NCBI GenBank assembly: GCA_964371695.1
Contig: CAYJOG010000202.1
Location: 1-5,807, forward strand
Length of the DNA: 5,807 nucleotides
Direction of reading: 5' to 3'
DNA from: CAYJOG01 sp964371695 [NCBI: uncultured bacterium]
GTDB taxonomy: Bacteria > CAYJOG01
This document shows positions 5,734-5,807 of this stretch, one piece after another; the stretch's first letter is position 1; every line of letters begins with the position of its first letter. The notes under the pieces are model-generated. The model was given only the letters and a program-made list of their open reading frames with translations, ran no database searches and was not told the origin of the DNA. The position numbers were made by a program, and so were the translations under genes.

Positions 5734-5807
5734 GGGTTGAAGACTAGAGCAAATTCATAATTGACGTAGACAAAGGGCGGGGCCAGTCCTTGCCCTCTCC
5801 CTCAGGG
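5734..5807. other. Upstream region of the acyltransferase, with a palindrome cut by the window edge
   Basis: The first 30 bases before the ATG are AT-rich (ATTATGAATTT on the minus strand) and may hold the operon promoter, but no convincing -35/-10 pair is seen. The last bases, CCCTCAGGG (5799-5807), form a small palindrome preceded by GCCCTCT. This could be the left half of a larger hairpin (terminator or REP-like) continuing beyond the edge. Confidence 0.3.

Noticed and set aside
4485-5760. Two long plus-strand frames opposite the acyltransferase and transporter
   Set aside because: Both genes on the minus strand have family motifs, membrane segments and coupled spacing; the plus-strand products are repetitive and unrecognisable.

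Overview
This GC-rich bacterial window holds two DNA-maintenance genes and a small two-gene membrane operon. The frequent NHX4D, DEAH and CDF-type signatures point to an ordinary chromosomal region. GC-rich intergenic palindromes and GTG/TTG starts fit a high-GC, probably Gram-negative organism, but nothing seen here fixes the phylum.

Layout: (1) Positions 1-1166, minus strand: the N-terminal half of a RecG-type branch-migration helicase, running off the left edge, with an N-terminal extension of about 120 residues. (2) Positions 1167-1278: a short divergent control region with a perfect 13-bp inverted repeat. (3) Positions 1279-4080, plus strand: a complete 933-residue DinG-family protein made of a DEDDh exonuclease fused to an XPD-like helicase with four candidate Fe-S cysteines. 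It probably starts at TTG. (4) Positions 4081-4355: a convergent intergenic region packed with palindromes. It has two inverted copies of a REP-like module flanking a Rho-independent terminator. (5) Positions 5733 down to 4356, minus strand: a PlsC-like acyltransferase followed after 7 nt by a short CDF-like cation transporter. The acyltransferase stop codon lies inside the transporter's ribosome-binding site. (6) Positions 5734-5807: a short upstream region ending in half of a palindrome cut by the window edge.

Functionally, recG and dinG are divergent and both act on branched, R-loop or otherwise blocked DNA structures, so the shared control region could co-regulate them. The acyltransferase and transporter are probably translationally coupled, but no shared pathway is evident. 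I found no clear undescribed system. The points most worth a second look are the 1227-1257 palindrome, the inverted repeat module at 4129-4342, the DinG exonuclease plus Fe-S combination, and the variant metal site of the transporter.
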